Source: Alnus glutinosa
Taxonomy: Eukaryota; Streptophyta; Magnoliopsida; Fagales; Betulaceae
DNA length: 64,000 nucleotides
Direction: 5' to 3'
Assembly (NCBI RefSeq): GCF_958979055.1
Contig: NC_084888.1
Coordinates: 2,870,001-2,934,000, forward strand
The notes below the pieces were generated by a model. The model was not told the origin of the DNA. It did not search any database and saw only the letters and a list, made by a program, of their open reading frames with translations. Below, in pieces: positions 33,881 to 46,727 of this stretch (position 1 is its first letter; each line of letters begins with the position of its first letter). Both the position numbers and the translations under genes were made by a program.

Positions 33881-35474
33881 GCCTGCCTTTCTCTAAGAAA
33901 GCCTTAATGTCTACAGTCTACAGACTACACGTCTTTGCTGCTGATTTCTCAGTTATATAAATGTGGATAAGCCACTTGTCGTTTCAAAACAAACTTAACT
34001 ACGATTTGAAGACAAAAGCTACTCTTCAGGGACAAGAACCGGTGAGGATGCAGATAGTTTTATTTGAGGAATAAAATTGTCGTTTCATATTTTTATAGAC
34101 AATTTTGCCCCTCAAATAAAACTAATCAAATTCCTTCGAATCATTTGACCTGTTTTAAGTAGCTGATATAAAAAGTCAAGTCAAAAACACGACACATCAG
34201 CCATATATCATGAAATGGGTGTAAAAAGTAAAACTTCAATTTGAATATGAGACTTGATATGAATGAGAACACCCAATTAGTAGCTAAAACTTATAATACA
34301 AAACTTTTTCTCTGCTGGAAGACTACACCTCTCTTTGTAATCAGTTGACAGTTAATTAATTAGTTTTATGGCCTTAAAAGTTCTAATGTAGATTACATTT
34401 TTCCATCCTAAACTATGAATAGCTGAATTTATAATCTACTCCTAAATTCAAATTTTGAACATTCAAACTTTAAACTTATGACTAATTATAATGTCCCCTA
34501 TTGTTAAATTATAGGGAGAGTCATTTTGATTTCTTTCGTTTTTTAGCTTATTTCTTTTTGTTTTATGCTTTTTAATTTTTTATTTGAGAGATATAATTGT
34601 ATTTTTTATATTTATTTGACAAAAATATAGGTTTCGAATTTAGAATAGACTCAAACTCGAGTCTTGAATCTATTAAATTAAACATTAAGATTGTTAAATC
34701 AGAGAATGAGTTCTGAGTTTGAACCACATCTCTTTTATTTACCTGCAATTTCAATTAAATATTTTACGTGTTGAACCTTACCTATTAAAAGAGAGTTTGA
34801 TCGCACACGTGAATGGGGTGTTAACGTATTTGATTAAATGATTAAGTTACATCTTCTTATAAACTTAAGCTTTTAGAACCAGTGGTGATTTAACAAAGAT
34901 CATAATAAAATATATATATATATATATATAATTTGGTTCAGTTTGTTAAAAAAAATTTCAAAAAATATTAACAAATAATTTAAACACACAACAATCTTAA
35001 AGTTACAAAAATAATTTTTATCTTCATGTCCTATCAAAATAATTTGTCAAACAATCTTAACTTTTTTTTTTTCTTTTTTAAAAAAAAATTGGTACCGAAC
35101 TTAGTTTTGTCGTGACCTAAAAGCGAACCTCCAACTCGTGTCTTCTTCTCTCTCTACCGAAGGCAACACATGCCACCGACTCATATAGACTATATAGTCA
35201 TCTGAGACAGCAAAATCGCATGTCATAGAAGAATTCTTAATTGATAAATAATTTAAGTCAAAGTCAATTTCTTGAGAGAAAAAAAAAAAAGAAAAAAAGA
35301 AAAGATTTGTTGGAGAAGTCAACAAGTCATCCACGTTACAGTTTTATTAATCACAATTAAAGGCACGTGAAGATTAGCCAATTTTAATTGTTCGTCCTCA
35401 CTGTTCTTGAACAGAACTACAATATAATAAATAAAAGAATAATTTTTTTTCTAAGTTGAATTGAATTTTTTTTT
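33881..35474. other. Upstream flank of MEB-like copy B
   Basis: AT-rich, homologous in part to 25,653-27,400. It has a (ta)n run at about 34,911-34,930. No gene is visible. Confidence 0.5.
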
Positions 35475-36640
35475 GGGATAAATACCCCATTGGTACCTGA
35501 GTTTTACGTGTTTTTAAATTTAGTACCTCAGTTTTGTTTGGTATCATAGGTGGTACCTGAATTAAGGGTAAAAACCCATTTGGTACCTCTGTTAGATTTT
35601 CCGTCCAAATTTTAACGGCTCGCCACGTGTCAACCGCTGAGGTTGACACGTGGCACTACATAAAAAAAAATTAAAAATTAAAATCTTTAGAAAATGATTA
35701 AAAATAATAAAATTTTAAAAAAAAAATTAAAAAATGAAAAAATGAGAGGGGTGGCTGAGCCACCCCCCTTGGCCACCATGGGGGTGGCCGGCCACCCCCA
35801 TTTTGGCCAAGGAGGTGGCCCAGCCACCCCCTTGGCCGGTCTGACCGGTCTGGGGTGGCCGAACCACCCCCCACCCCACAGTTGAAAAAAAAAAAAAAAA
35901 AAATTGAAGGGTTTTGGCCCTAGGGGGTGGCCGAACCACCCCCGTGGCCCTAGGGGGTGGATCGGCCACCCCCAAGGGCCAACCCAAAAAATTTTTTTGA
36001 AGGGTTTTGGCCCTAGGGGGTGGCCGAACCACCCCCTAGGGCCACGGGGATGGTTCGGCCACCCCCATACCGGCCGGACTGGGGGTGGTCGAACCACCCC
36101 CTTGGCCCTAGGGGGTGGATCAGCCACCCCCAAGGGCCAACCCAAAAAAATTTTTTTGAAGGGTTTTGGCCCTAGGGGGTGGTTCGGCCACCCCCTAGGG
36201 CCAAAACCCTTCAAAAAAATTTTTTTTTTTTTTTTTTTCAACTGTGGGGTGGCTGAACCACCCCCTATGGGGTGGTTCGGCCACCCCCAGACCGGTCAGA
36301 CCGGCCAAGGGGGTGGCCGGCCACCCCCATGGTGGCCAAGGGGGGTGGCTCAGCCACCCCTCTTCTTTTTTCTTTTTTTAATTTTTTTTTAAAATTTTAT
36401 TATTTTTAATCATTTTCTAAAGATTTTAATTTTTAATTTTTAATTTTTTTTTTATGTAGTGCCACGTGTCAACCTCAGCGGTTGACACGTGGCGAGCCGT
36501 TAAAATTTGGACGGAAAATCTAACAGAGGTACCAAATGGGTTTTTACCCTTAATTCAGGTACCACCTATGATACCAAACAAAACTGAGGTACTAAATTTA
36601 AAAACACGTAAAACTCAGGTACCAATGGGGTATTTATCCC
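35475..36640. mobile_element. 1,166-bp foldback element (long-TIR MITE, Mutator-like ends)
   Basis: It begins GGGATAAATACCCCATTGGT and ends with the complement. The two halves mirror each other for about 580 bp per arm, with small length differences at homopolymers. The outer arms are AT-rich with ccacgtgtcaacc boxes. The inner arms are dense in GGGGGTGGCCGAACCACCCC palindromes, each about 20 bp. The flanks are nine T on the left (35,466-35,474) and ten T on the right. A 9-bp duplication would fit Mutator-type insertion, but a T run is weak evidence. It has no coding content; long open frames here come from the simple GC-rich repeats. Confidence 0.85.
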
Positions 36641-39600
36641 TTTTTTTTTTAATTCAGTTTATTAAAATAATATGAGTCCAAATATATAATTGTTAAGAAA
36701 AGACAAACATTCAAAAAAAAAAAAATAAAAAAAAAATAAACAAATTTGAAAAAAAAAATAAAATAAAATAATAATAGTAAATAGTTAAAATGATAAAAGT
36801 TGACGTGGTACATTAAAAAAATAGTTCACCGTAATAGAAAAAATTATTATTTTTAATTATTTTAGATAATAAAATTGAATTGTTTGTGATTATTAGAAAT
36901 GCTTACTTCACTAAAACATTTTTTGCCTCAAAAAGTAGCCGATTTTTTTTTGGGTATTAAAAGTAGCCGAATGGAGGTACGTACGTACGTCATTATCCCA
37001 TATATTATTGAGAGCTTTCCGTTGATAGCAGTACAATTCTAGTAACATTATGAATAACTTAACGGATTATCATCATTAATCGGAACCTTTTTAAGACATT
37101 AACAGCTGTTTGCAAAGGTAGCCCCCCCAAGTCATGGGGACTTTCCTAAAATAATGAAGGAACCAGCACCCCCTACGTACGTACACTCACTCCCTTTATA
37201 GGCTTCGGCGGCCACCATCGCAACTCGCAAGTTATCATTACACAATATGAGACATTAAGAACGCCACCTTGCTATCATTTATGCAAGTTGATTATTTATC
37301 ATATATATAAAAATTCTTGTAATTTAATTTATTAAATTAATACGTAATTTTTATGTATATTTTTAATATATATATATAAGAATTACATGCTCTAACAAGA
37401 GAGATTGGTTCATATTAAAAAATTTGGTCTGAACTGCGTGTTCTAAAGATAATAAATATTGTAGAGCCAGCAATAAACATGTCGTACATTTTGGAAATAA
37501 AGATGTGAAATTACAAAGATTAATGAAAGAAAAATAAAAATTTGTATAGAAAATTACTGAACTCTTGAACAGTAAGACAAATATTAATCTGTCTTTTAAA
37601 TAAATATTGTCTCTTACTTATACAATAAGTTTTACAAAAGAAAATACAACAATTATGTTCTCAGGATACAATATTGTTCGAATGTAGTGTGCCGATTGTA
37701 AATTCTGAACATTACGTACTCGGAATAAAAAATTCTGTAACAACGGATAAAAATATCGAAGAGAAGGAAAAAGATTACTAAATATGCAGGAAAAAATTAT
37801 ATTTTACAAATTACAGAAACAGTTTATTATAATTTTTAACCGTTAAATAAACAGTTTCTGACGGTTAAAAAATATAATTTGTAACTGTTGAAAAAAAAGT
37901 TAAATATTTAAAAATAACTATTACAATAACAGTTGTACACATTAACTGTCCATACATTAAATGCCATTAATTCTTTTAGCCTCACCGAGACAATAAATGT
38001 GTGCTACCAGAACTCATGAAACTCGTGGAAGAAAGTTGAAAAGTTGAAGCGTACTTTGGAACATTTCACATCGATGTAAATTAGATTTAATTAGAACAAA
38101 AAAAAGAAAAAAAGAGTCATTAACCCATCTAAAAATGTAAGGTGAAATGGCTAATTTCATATTATTAATCAATTTTGACCCAATATTGTCCAAAAAAAAT
38201 AAATAAATAAATTACAACTCCCCACTGTCTCAACGTCTCAAGGGTATTGTCTTACTCAGAATCATCATTAAGCACGTGTTGATATCTAGAATGATTAATT
38301 AACATAAAATTAATTAATAAAGAGTAGGTTGGAATTGTTTTGTGAATGCAAGTTGGATTCACATTCACTGTCTAGAAAACAAGAAGGGCAGGTAGGGAAA
38401 CGTGATCTTAGGTTGACAAATGAGATTCCCTATCTTGCATTCTTTGCTGCCACATAAACCATCAACTAAACGTGGCCGGTCCTACGAGCAGTGCCTCTGT
38501 TTTTTCTTTTGAAAACAATGAGACAGGCAAAAGTTCGAAGAACAAACAGAGCTAATTATATCAAAATATTGGTACTATTTTGTCTAGAAAGGGCAAGAAA
38601 ACTCCAGCTACTGGTCAAAGTTTACAATAATTTGACATGTGCAAGGCTTGGAAGAAGTTTAAGTCAACTAATGACATTGAGAAAAAGGGAAAAACAAAAT
38701 TAATCCTTCGTTTGTCTCGACATAAAATGTTTTTCGTCGTATAATATTTTCAATGAAATCCTTTTTCACAAAAAAAAAAAAGAAGATTTTCTTGAAAATA
38801 TTTTTCAACGTTTGGCTCGTATGAAAAAATCACCAACGGCGTAAAATGGGATTCGGCAACTGTCGTCGGATTCCGACTAACCATATTTCGGTCAAACTGG
38901 TCGGAATCTGACCAGTAAGGCCAAAATCTGGCAGAATTTTTTGAATTTCGGCCGTACTGTTCAGATTTCAGCCTGTTTTGCCGAATTTTGGAGGCGGTTG
39001 CTGGAATCCGGCCAGTGCTACCGAATTCTGGCAATCGGATACTAAAATTCAGATTCAGTGGTGGCGAATTCACACAAACGCGTGTGCAAGAATTAAGAGT
39101 TCAAATCCAGAAAACGATTTTACGATTTTCGTTTTTCAAAAATTAAAGAAGTTTTTACGGTCAAATTGAGAATGATTTCTATTGACCATTATTTTCTCCC
39201 TCACTAAACACTAAAAAATGCCGAAAACATTTTACGCAAAAAAAAAAAACAGAGCATAAAACCAATTTGTCTACAAAATTATCTTACAAAATAGTGGAGT
39301 TAGAAATAAGTGTTTTATAAATTAACGTGACAATTCACGTGATGTTTATGTAAATTGAATTACTAAACAATTAAATTTATTTTTTATTTATTTTTGCTTA
39401 ATTTTTTCATTAATGTTATGTTAAGTAATAAGAAAGTGTTGATGTGATATAAAAAGTGAAGTTGATATTTTTTTTGAGAGAAGTGAAGAGAATGACAGGG
39501 AAAAGTAGTTTTCAAACGGGCCGTTATCCAACAAATCAGAATCCAATGAAGAAAGACATGATCAGAATCCACATAAAGAAAGACAAGACAAGACGAACAC

Positions 39601-41726
39601 ATGCAACCACAAAAAACCAGAAGATTTATTGCCCAACTACTCAGTTCTTATGGTCTTTAAGCAGCACGTACTCTGAAGATGTTTTGGCGGGAATAGAAAC
39701 CCAATTGGCTGGCGGATAGAGGGATAGAGGGATTGAGAGAAGCAAGCTCGATCTCATAATAGGAGAGTCAGAGAGATTTACTGAAAATATATCAAAGCCT
39801 ACTTTTATTTTCATCTGTTTTAGTGTAAAATATATGCTATCTTTATTTTTAATGTTTGGTAAGGCGTAAAATATTGAATAATCTGAAAATATTTTTGATC
39901 AATTGACCAAAACATAAAAAGCTCTTACAAGGCATAAAATGGTTTATACTTTTTATTTGTGTAAATTATTTTTCGCTGCTCTTGTACACTCTAGGACAGA
40001 CAATTGTGAGAGGATTTCTTATGAGGCTTACTTGCATGAGTAGGTCTCAAGCAGTCCGAACATCTATCCAAGCTGGTGGGCCCACAAGGATTCTATCACA
40101 ATTACCTGTCAAAATTGTAAGTAATATGAAAATGAATTGTATTGAATTTCAATCTCACTATACCCACCAGAACTCGCAAAACCCACCCCAAAATGGACGG
40201 ATTGCATATTCACAAAGTCATTCACAGGCCTTAACATGGACCCGTGTGTTATAGGGCGGTTTGCGGAATTGATATTTTTTCAACCCATCAACCCGCCCTG
40301 CCCCGAGTATAGGTATAAGTATATATACAAAATTTTTCCCAACCCTAATCTAATTTAGAACTCTTCCCTCTCGTCCTTCTCTAACTCAAATATCGCATCT
40401 ACTTTGTTTAAGAGAAGCATAAATGGTTCCTTTCAAAAAAGAGAAGCATAAATGGTCATCATGTGAAGCTGAAGCATAGGCCATAAAGCAATTTCTGGCT
40501 GAACGCCCAATCCTTTCTTGTCTTCTTGATTCCCTAGCGTTTTCTTGTTCGTTTCTTCTCCTTGTTGAATAAAAAAAGCATAAAGAGCTCTTATAATTTT
40601 GAGATATGTGTTGTTGTCATGTTCTGCATAGCTTCAACAACCAAAAAAGGCCAAAATCGAAGACGATTGTGAAATTTAATTATCTTGTGTCCTTGTTGTA
40701 TGACCTCAACCGGCAGAAGGCATTGGCCCTTCCTTCATTCTTATACGGTTATAAGATGGGTTTTCATAATATTTACTCTTCAAGATTTCAACCGGTCGAT
40801 GCAACCTTTGTCTCAAATTTTCAGTCTCAGGTTGTGTTCGGGTAATACCTGAACCCGCTCTACCCCGCCCCGCCACGCAAAACCCAATACCCGGTGGTAA
40901 ACGCGGGTAACGGGGTTGAATTTTTCAATCCGAAGACCCTGGGTTGGGTTCAAGAAATCCCCTTAACCCGCCCCATCCCAACCCGTGCAAATCCCTAGTC
41001 TCACTCCCAAAGGTCTTATATTTTCACGCACTCTCTTCCTCTGCTCTCTCTCCTGTAGCTCATTAGATTATATAAAAAAAACTATAAGGAATATTTGACA
41101 ATTTTTCATATGAGCCAGACAACGAAAAATGTTTTTCGAACCATGTTCAAGGTGGCAAACAAACATCGAAAAATAATTACTTTTCTCGAAAAATATTTTC
41201 AACTAAAAAATTTTGAATAAATTTTTTTTTTACGCCAAATCAAACAAAACTAGTAAAAAAGTCATAATTTAACTACATCATATACATTATTAAATACAAT
41301 GAAATAAAATCTTGACCATTAAAGTTTATCTCCATTATGGAGATGATCCTTGTTCACTTAGCTCACTATTTAACCTCTCACAATTATTAAAGGCTTAAAG
41401 CCGACATTGATTTGATTTCTCACATGGAAATAAAATTATGGAAAATAAGATTTATTTGTTGTTACGCCATAAACTATTTTAGCAAAAGAATTTATCTCAC
41501 AAAATATAGAAAAGAAAAGAATCAAGAACTCCAGCCCAAACGGCTGGTCTTCAGGACTCAATGGGCCATACCAACTCTCTAACTTAATTGGGCTTTTTAG
41601 GCCCATACTTCCATCTTTCCTTGGTCCAAAATTGTAATTGACCTAAAACCCCTGAAAGAAAAACACCCAAATCGAAAGACCAAGAAGAAAACGAAAAGCA
41701 CAGAAATCGCAAGCGAATTGGCAAAA
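36641..41726. other. Intergenic region rich in degraded repeats
   Basis: No gene supported. Contents include a 14-bp-arm hairpin (37,815-37,859, agaaacagtttatt and complement) and a probable MITE at about 38,715-39,240 whose ends carry cataaaatgtttttcg and its near complement. Further gcgtaaaat/cgaaaaat scraps lie near 39,850-39,945 and 41,110-41,240. CCCGCCCC-rich text at 40,250-40,330 and 40,850-41,000 looks like an old dispersed repeat. Confidence 0.45.
38715..39240. mobile_element. Probable MITE with cataaaatgttttTCG ends
   Basis: The left end (gacataaaatgtttttcg near 38,720) is matched by the complement of the right end (cgaaaacattttacgc near 39,222). The interior is made of repeated ttcggcc / ggaatccg phrases and has no coding content. 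The target duplication was not resolved. Confidence 0.5.
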
Positions 41727-43845
41727 ATGTTCGGTCGAAGCAGGTTCCTCTCGTTTCCGATGGTAATTGGAGCAGTCATGTAAGTTCGCCTTCTTTTTTC
41801 TGTTTATCTTTTTTCTCTAATCTCAGTTGAAATGCTCTGATTTGGCTTCCTTTATTTTTTAGAAATTTTTGGCTCAGCTTGATGCCAATATGCAAAAGTG
41901 TATTCACTAATGCTTGAAGACGTTTCTACCTAATGGGGCATAGTTTTTGAGTCAACTCTCTAAATCGATCTGCTTTACTATGAAAATAGCAATTCAACAA
42001 CTACTTGTGCTAAATTGCTTATAACATATGGATCTCACTGTATGTGATTGTACCCTGTATCCTGGTGATTTGGTTTGTTATATCTTGTGATGCTAGTGGT
42101 TTATTGGAGTGGTGAGATATTTCCTGCCAAGTCATAGCTTTGATACTCTGGATTGTAACAGTTAAGTCCTAGATTGGGTGGGTCTCTTGTGAAGTTGTGT
42201 ATGTGCCAAGTTCAATATTGGTTATAAATTAGGTGAGACTGGGATATTTAAATGGCTCTACTGAATGTAATTACGACTTGTCCTTTTGGGGTATAGTGTA
42301 GATGTAGCTACCGCTTCTCAGGTCGTGACAATAGCACAATGTGCACTAGTATGATTCAAGATCTTCACATTTATTCATGCATATGGTTGAGAGCTACAAC
42401 AATAGCTAAAGCCTGTGATTGAGTTGTAACTTGAACATTTTTGTGATACTTTAAGACAAAAATGCAATCGAATGCAATCAGATTCTAATGCTAGGCTATG
42501 CTTCTTAAAGCTGTGGGAAACATAGGATCATTTGCCCACAACTGACATAATTTTCACATTCCATCAAAGTTTAATGATGATTGATGGTCTCTAGAGTTTG
42601 GTTGCATCTCTTTGTAGCCCTTCCAACCAAACTGGACAACACTCTGGTACAAACAAAATTATTCAGCAGAACGTGTTCCTATGGAGTTGCATAGAATAAA
42701 ATGGAAAGAAAAAAAAAATTAAATAAAACATGGGAAGCAGCCTCCTTTATTCTACTTATTTTTTGGGTTCAATATGGTTTTGATATTATACTTGTTTGAC
42801 TTGTTTGTGGAGTATATCTGTTGTACACCAAGTGCAGAAGTAGAATGCCATACCCAAAATTCTTTTCATTTTGACGTTTGCATGAGAAAAGGAGTCTGCT
42901 TTTTGTATATAACATTGCTGCAAGCTTGCTATAAGTATGGAATTTAGTATTTGTTTCATACGTTTTGTTTCTTGACCTCTTTCTACACAATCTTCGGCTA
43001 AGGTTACTTATCAGAACGTTGTGGCCAACCTTTTAGCTTGGACTGTCTAGTAGACAAAACAGTGAGAGAAGAATAAAATTGATGATTTGATTCGCAAAGA
43101 AGTAAAATAGAGAAGAATAAAATAAGCCAATCACACAAGACACCATGATTTACATTATTTGGCTTGAAAAGCTTACATCCACGGGTGGAGACGATCATGA
43201 AGTAATTCCACTAACAATAGATGGAATAGAAATAGTAGTGAAGAAAGAATCACTCAAACCCAAAACCCTAATACACCCAAAATCTCACTCTCACATGAAA
43301 GAAAATCTTTTACAAAAGAGAAATTCTTCTATTCTTCTCTTGCTCTCTTCTTGCTACACACCAAATTCACAAAAAGAGAATTAATTTGGCTACCTAATTT
43401 TCTTGCTGCACAGCTATAAAAACTGAGGTCTGTGTGTCTCTTCAATCTTTAGTCAAGGTCGCCTGTCAGAATGTTGTGGCCAACCTTTAGCTTGGAATAT
43501 CTAGTGGACAAAACAGGGAGAAATATGTCAGTTTGCTGGCAGAGATTTTAGGTCATGGTTGGATTACAATCTGCAATGCAGTACTGGAACTCTTTGGTAG
43601 CCTTGACATGGTACTATTGTGCTTAGATAGGCTACCCCTTAAATTGAATGAATTTTGCTGAGTGTTTATTCTGATGTGATCATATGGTAATATGTTTTCT
43701 TGCTGTGTGTTAATGATGATATGGGTTCTGCAGAATTGGAGTTGTTTCTGGGAAGGCAATATTTGGACCCCCACTTGATGAGTACTGGAAAAAGAAGCAT
43801 CAGGAAGAGGCAGCTGCAAAGGAGACTGATGCAAGCTCAAGTTAG
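41727..43845 (+). CDS. Small single-pass membrane protein, 54 aa, two exons
   Basis: Exons 41727-41779 and 43734-43845. The codon at|a (Ile18) is restored across a GTAAGT..CAG intron of 1.95 kb. The chain starts MFGRSRFLSF, has one hydrophobic helix (PMVIGAVIIGVVSGKAIFG, about residues 11-29) and then a charged tail (LDEYWKKKHQEEAAAKE). A basic, Phe/Arg-rich start before one helix is compatible with a mitochondrial inner-membrane micro-protein, but that is an inference and I do not recognise a named family. The in-frame join of two short exons with no stop, and the soluble tail after the helix, make it a convincing gene. The intron holds an imperfect 70-bp repeat pair around a 390-bp insert. 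Confidence 0.7.
43000..43522. repeat. Imperfect 70-bp direct repeats around a 390-bp insert
   Basis: Copies at about 43,000-43,068 and 43,455-43,522 share ttgtggccaacc, agcttgga and gacaaaacag. The DNA between contains gacaccatgatttac and tacatccacgggtgg, phrases frequent in plant Ty1/copia LTRs, and a ctataaaaac box. It could be a retroelement relic, but no target duplication or TG..CA border could be fixed. Confidence 0.5.
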
Positions 43846-45512
43846 CAGATTTTATAGTGAACTTCCTCAAGTTTGGACATCTCATTAAGGTCCAAAGCCA
43901 GGGGATCACTGTTCCGGTTTTCTTTTTTAGGAGGCTCAAGCAGATTCATATGTCTGATGTGCTTGATATTTTTTTTGAAGAAATCGGAAGAGGGGAAAAG
44001 CCGATGACATTGGATGCATAGGGTCCCTAACTAATGGAAAGATACAGTAAGTTCTGTCAGTCTTTCTGGTTAAAGAAAAACCACACACAAGTTCTGTATT
44101 TGTTCGATTGTTTTTTGAGTTGCAAATTTCCGGTGAACACTGTTATTGAACCTTATTAGCAATACCATCTGGGAAACGCTCCTTGTAGATTTTCAATATC
44201 TCTTGGATATGCCATTCACTATTATAAAATTGATAGGAAAATCTGATTGATATTCTGTTCGTGCACCTTGTAAGGAAGAATGACAATGCACATTATTTGG
44301 AGATTCATTTCCTTCCGTTTCATTTCTAGATGATCTCGCCAATATCTGTGTTCTTCTTGGCTTGCTCTTGGATACTATTTTACAGATTTTGCACCCCAGA
44401 ATCTTACCAACCCCACCTGGTGGAATTGGGAAGTGTTATCATTACACACCAATTACACACTCTCATTCACATGGGGTGGGACCCACCATTACATGGCCCC
44501 ACCCCATGTGAGTGTTTTTTTATCATTACTCGGTGGAATCTGCTACCGAAAGCAGGAAACACAACATGCATTCAATTTTTATACCGAGGTTAGCCTTGAT
44601 CAGTTTAGGATGATAACTATGAGAATCGGAAAAGTAGGAGACCTTAAAACTAAAACAGAAACATAAAAAGTCATTGTGGAATCTGGAACTTCCCGGAAAA
44701 AGAAAACACATCCCCTGAAAAGAACATCCAAAACCGAAAAGCTGCCGCAGTCTTCTTCAATAAAGATATATAGATGACAATGTATGGACGTTTTCAAGTA
44801 CTATGTGGCCCTTGGCATAACTGCAAAAGCATGTCTAATCTGATTTATTTTGTTTCTTACCAACAAGCCAAGCAATTGCCCACTTTGCAGACAGCTGAGC
44901 CCTATCCTTTTTTGCGTGAAGTAATTTCGCTCGCACAAGTAATTTACCAGCTCTAGAAAGTTGGGAACTTGGGGTTACCAGCTCATGCCGCTTCTAGTGC
45001 CACGCGGAGCTATTGAAAATCCACTGATTTATCTTGGGATAAAAATTAATGTTCTTGTGTGAAGATATACGTATAAGACTATATAGATCACTTTAACTTG
45101 ATTCGTTTAATTAAACGAGTCCGACCTCTTAACCATAATTTACTAATTTCGTACTAGTTTCGCGGGTCGTGTAAAAAACTGACAGCCCTTTGGTCGCGTA
45201 TTAGGCTATGGTCATGTCGAGGTCCGATCCATTTAATAAATTGGGTCAAACCCCTTAACTCTAATCTATTAATTTCGTGTTGAGTTCGTATCATGTTTAC
45301 AAAAAATTGTCAGCTCAACTTCAAACCACTGCCGTACATCAATTTAGATACTAGCTTTTTCTAGACTGTAATTACACATTTATAGTTTAATTGAGATACA
45401 CAAAGAAATCACACACATAACTGCATCCTCTAAAGAAGCAACTGCATGTAAGAATATTTGGGAAACCAATCACATGAACTCACACAATAAGAAGAGAATA
45501 TACTGAAGCAAC
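43846..45512. other. Intergenic gap, no gene seen
   Basis: It includes a 12-bp inverted pair cacatggggtgg / ccaccccatgtg (44,468-44,510). At about 45,090-45,330 there is a repeat with twice-occurring phrases (taatttcgt, gggtcRtgt / gtatcatgtt); similar text recurs around 47,270-47,440. Confidence 0.45.
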
Positions 45513-46727
45513 TTAAGCTGGTACTAAAATCCAAGGACCTTCCAGTATGTGCAAGCACAAAGAGAGACATATGGTGGCAACAACAGAGGACTTCGCGGTG
45601 GCGTATCTCACAGCTTCAACACCCCCGTCAACGACTGCATCATGAACAATTTGAACACATCTTTTCAAACCTTCGTACAGCTTCTCCAACAGAAGCTCCA
45701 AGAACGATCTAACCGTCTCAAAAGTCACCCTCCCGGTCACATCAAGAACAAATCTCCGATTGCTTGGCACTGCCAAAGTGGATGACACTCTACCAACCCA
45801 CCCTCTATCTTTCTCCTCACTTGGTTTGAGAATCATGTCCTCAATTCTAGCCGGAGTTGAGCCTTTTCCGGTAGCCGAAGAGGGAGGACCTGGACTCGAA
45901 ATCATGCCGGAATCATGGCAGGTTTTCACAAGAGTTTCAACTGCACCATTACAAACCGACACCAACATGTCCCTCGCTTTCATTTCATGCTTGGGGTTGG
46001 TCAGCCCAGATAACAAATCATCATAGAAGTTGATGTTCATGGTCTTGTCAAGATAAACAGCAACGGCCGTGCTCACGAACAATTGGATACAGTCACCAAT
46101 TAGCTCCCTGCATTTATCCCCACAGACCACGTTCACCCATTGTGGAATACGATTTGTCTCCGAATCAAAATGCTCAAAATTCGTCGAATTGTTTGAACAA
46201 AACGCCATGACCAAGTTCCTAGCGAAGCTTCCCACAACAGCGGAAGCAAAACCAGACCCAGCAGTGGAAAAAAGCTTGTCCATAGCGTGATCGGCGAAAC
46301 TAGAAGAATTGGCACCAATATCACCACCACCGACAGAGCCACCGGCAGATCCATAACCCCGTAAAATTCCAACGGTTAAAGCCTGCGTGAGCCTTGTCAA
46401 AGACTGGGAGAACTCCTCGGAGCTCGCGATCTTCGATATCTGCTTCAAACTGTTGGGAACTCGGTCCGAATCGGATTGCAGAAACTGTTTCAAATCTTCA
46501 GAGACGACCCCGATTGACTCGGCGGAGGCGGAGGCGGCTTCTGCTACGGAAACTAAAGCTGATAAAAGCTTGGAAATTCTCTCTCTCTTATGCGCTACCG
46601 AAGGCAAATGATAAACCGTGTAGAGGCTGTAACCGGTGAAGCCAAAAGCGGAGAGAAGAAGAACCAACTTCTTTCTTCTTTTAGAAGCGAAATCGAAACC
46701 CGTTTTCACCAATTGCAGGTCCATCAT
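45513..46727 (-). CDS. PP2-A10: PHLOEM PROTEIN 2-LIKE A10-type protein, 404 aa, single exon
   Basis: Continuous frame from ATG at 46,727; a second Met follows directly, and upstream in-frame codons lack an ATG. The start, MDLQLVKTGFDFASKRRKKL, leads to a hydrophobic helix (VLLLSAFGFTGYSLYTVYHL, about residues 21-42). Conserved blocks follow: KRERISKLLSALVSVAEAASASAESIG, DLKQFLQSDSD and ISKIASSEEFSQSL, then a Gly/Ser-rich linker, then a C-terminal half ending in a second hydrophobic stretch (VVATICLSLCLHILEG). These blocks match the plant family annotated after Arabidopsis PP2-A10 (At1g10155). Despite the name, no lectin-type PP2 domain is evident. The function is unknown; an anchored membrane protein is likely. 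Confidence 0.88.
   Translation of the reverse strand: MMDLQLVKTGFDFASKRRKKLVLLLSAFGFTGYSLYTVYHLPSVAHKRERISKLLSALVSVAEAASASAESIGVVSEDLKQFLQSDSDRVPNSLKQISKIASSEEFSQSLTRLTQALTVGILRGYGSAGGSVGGGDIGANSSSFADHAMDKLFSTAGSGFASAVVGSFARNLVMAFCSNNSTNFEHFDSETNRIPQWVNVVCGDKCRELIGDCIQLFVSTAVAVYLDKTMNINFYDDLLSGLTNPKHEMKARDMLVSVCNGAVETLVKTCHDSGMISSPGPPSSATGKGSTPARIEDMILKPSEEKDRGWVGRVSSTLAVPSNRRFVLDVTGRVTFETVRSFLELLLEKLYEGLKRCVQIVHDAVVDGGVEAVRYATAKSSVVATICLSLCLHILEGPWILVPA

Larger units (their letters stand above)
29595..35474. repeat. Segmental tandem duplication, unit 2
   Basis: Counterpart of 21,240-27,400. The upstream end is interrupted at 35,475-36,640 by the palindromic element; text resembling unit 1 (gagtccaaatatataattg against agtgtccaaaatatatgtg) resumes beyond it. 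Unit 2 also has extra DNA in intron 1 of its gene. Confidence 0.8.

Noticed and set aside
35687-36392. Long open frames on both strands rich in Pro, Gly, His and Trp
   Set aside because: They arise from the GGTGGCC palindromic repeats of the foldback element. Both strands and several frames are open, and no protein family fits.
43145-43384. 79-aa frame in the micro-protein intron
   Set aside because: It lies inside the repeat-flanked insert and has no recognisable domain or splice context.
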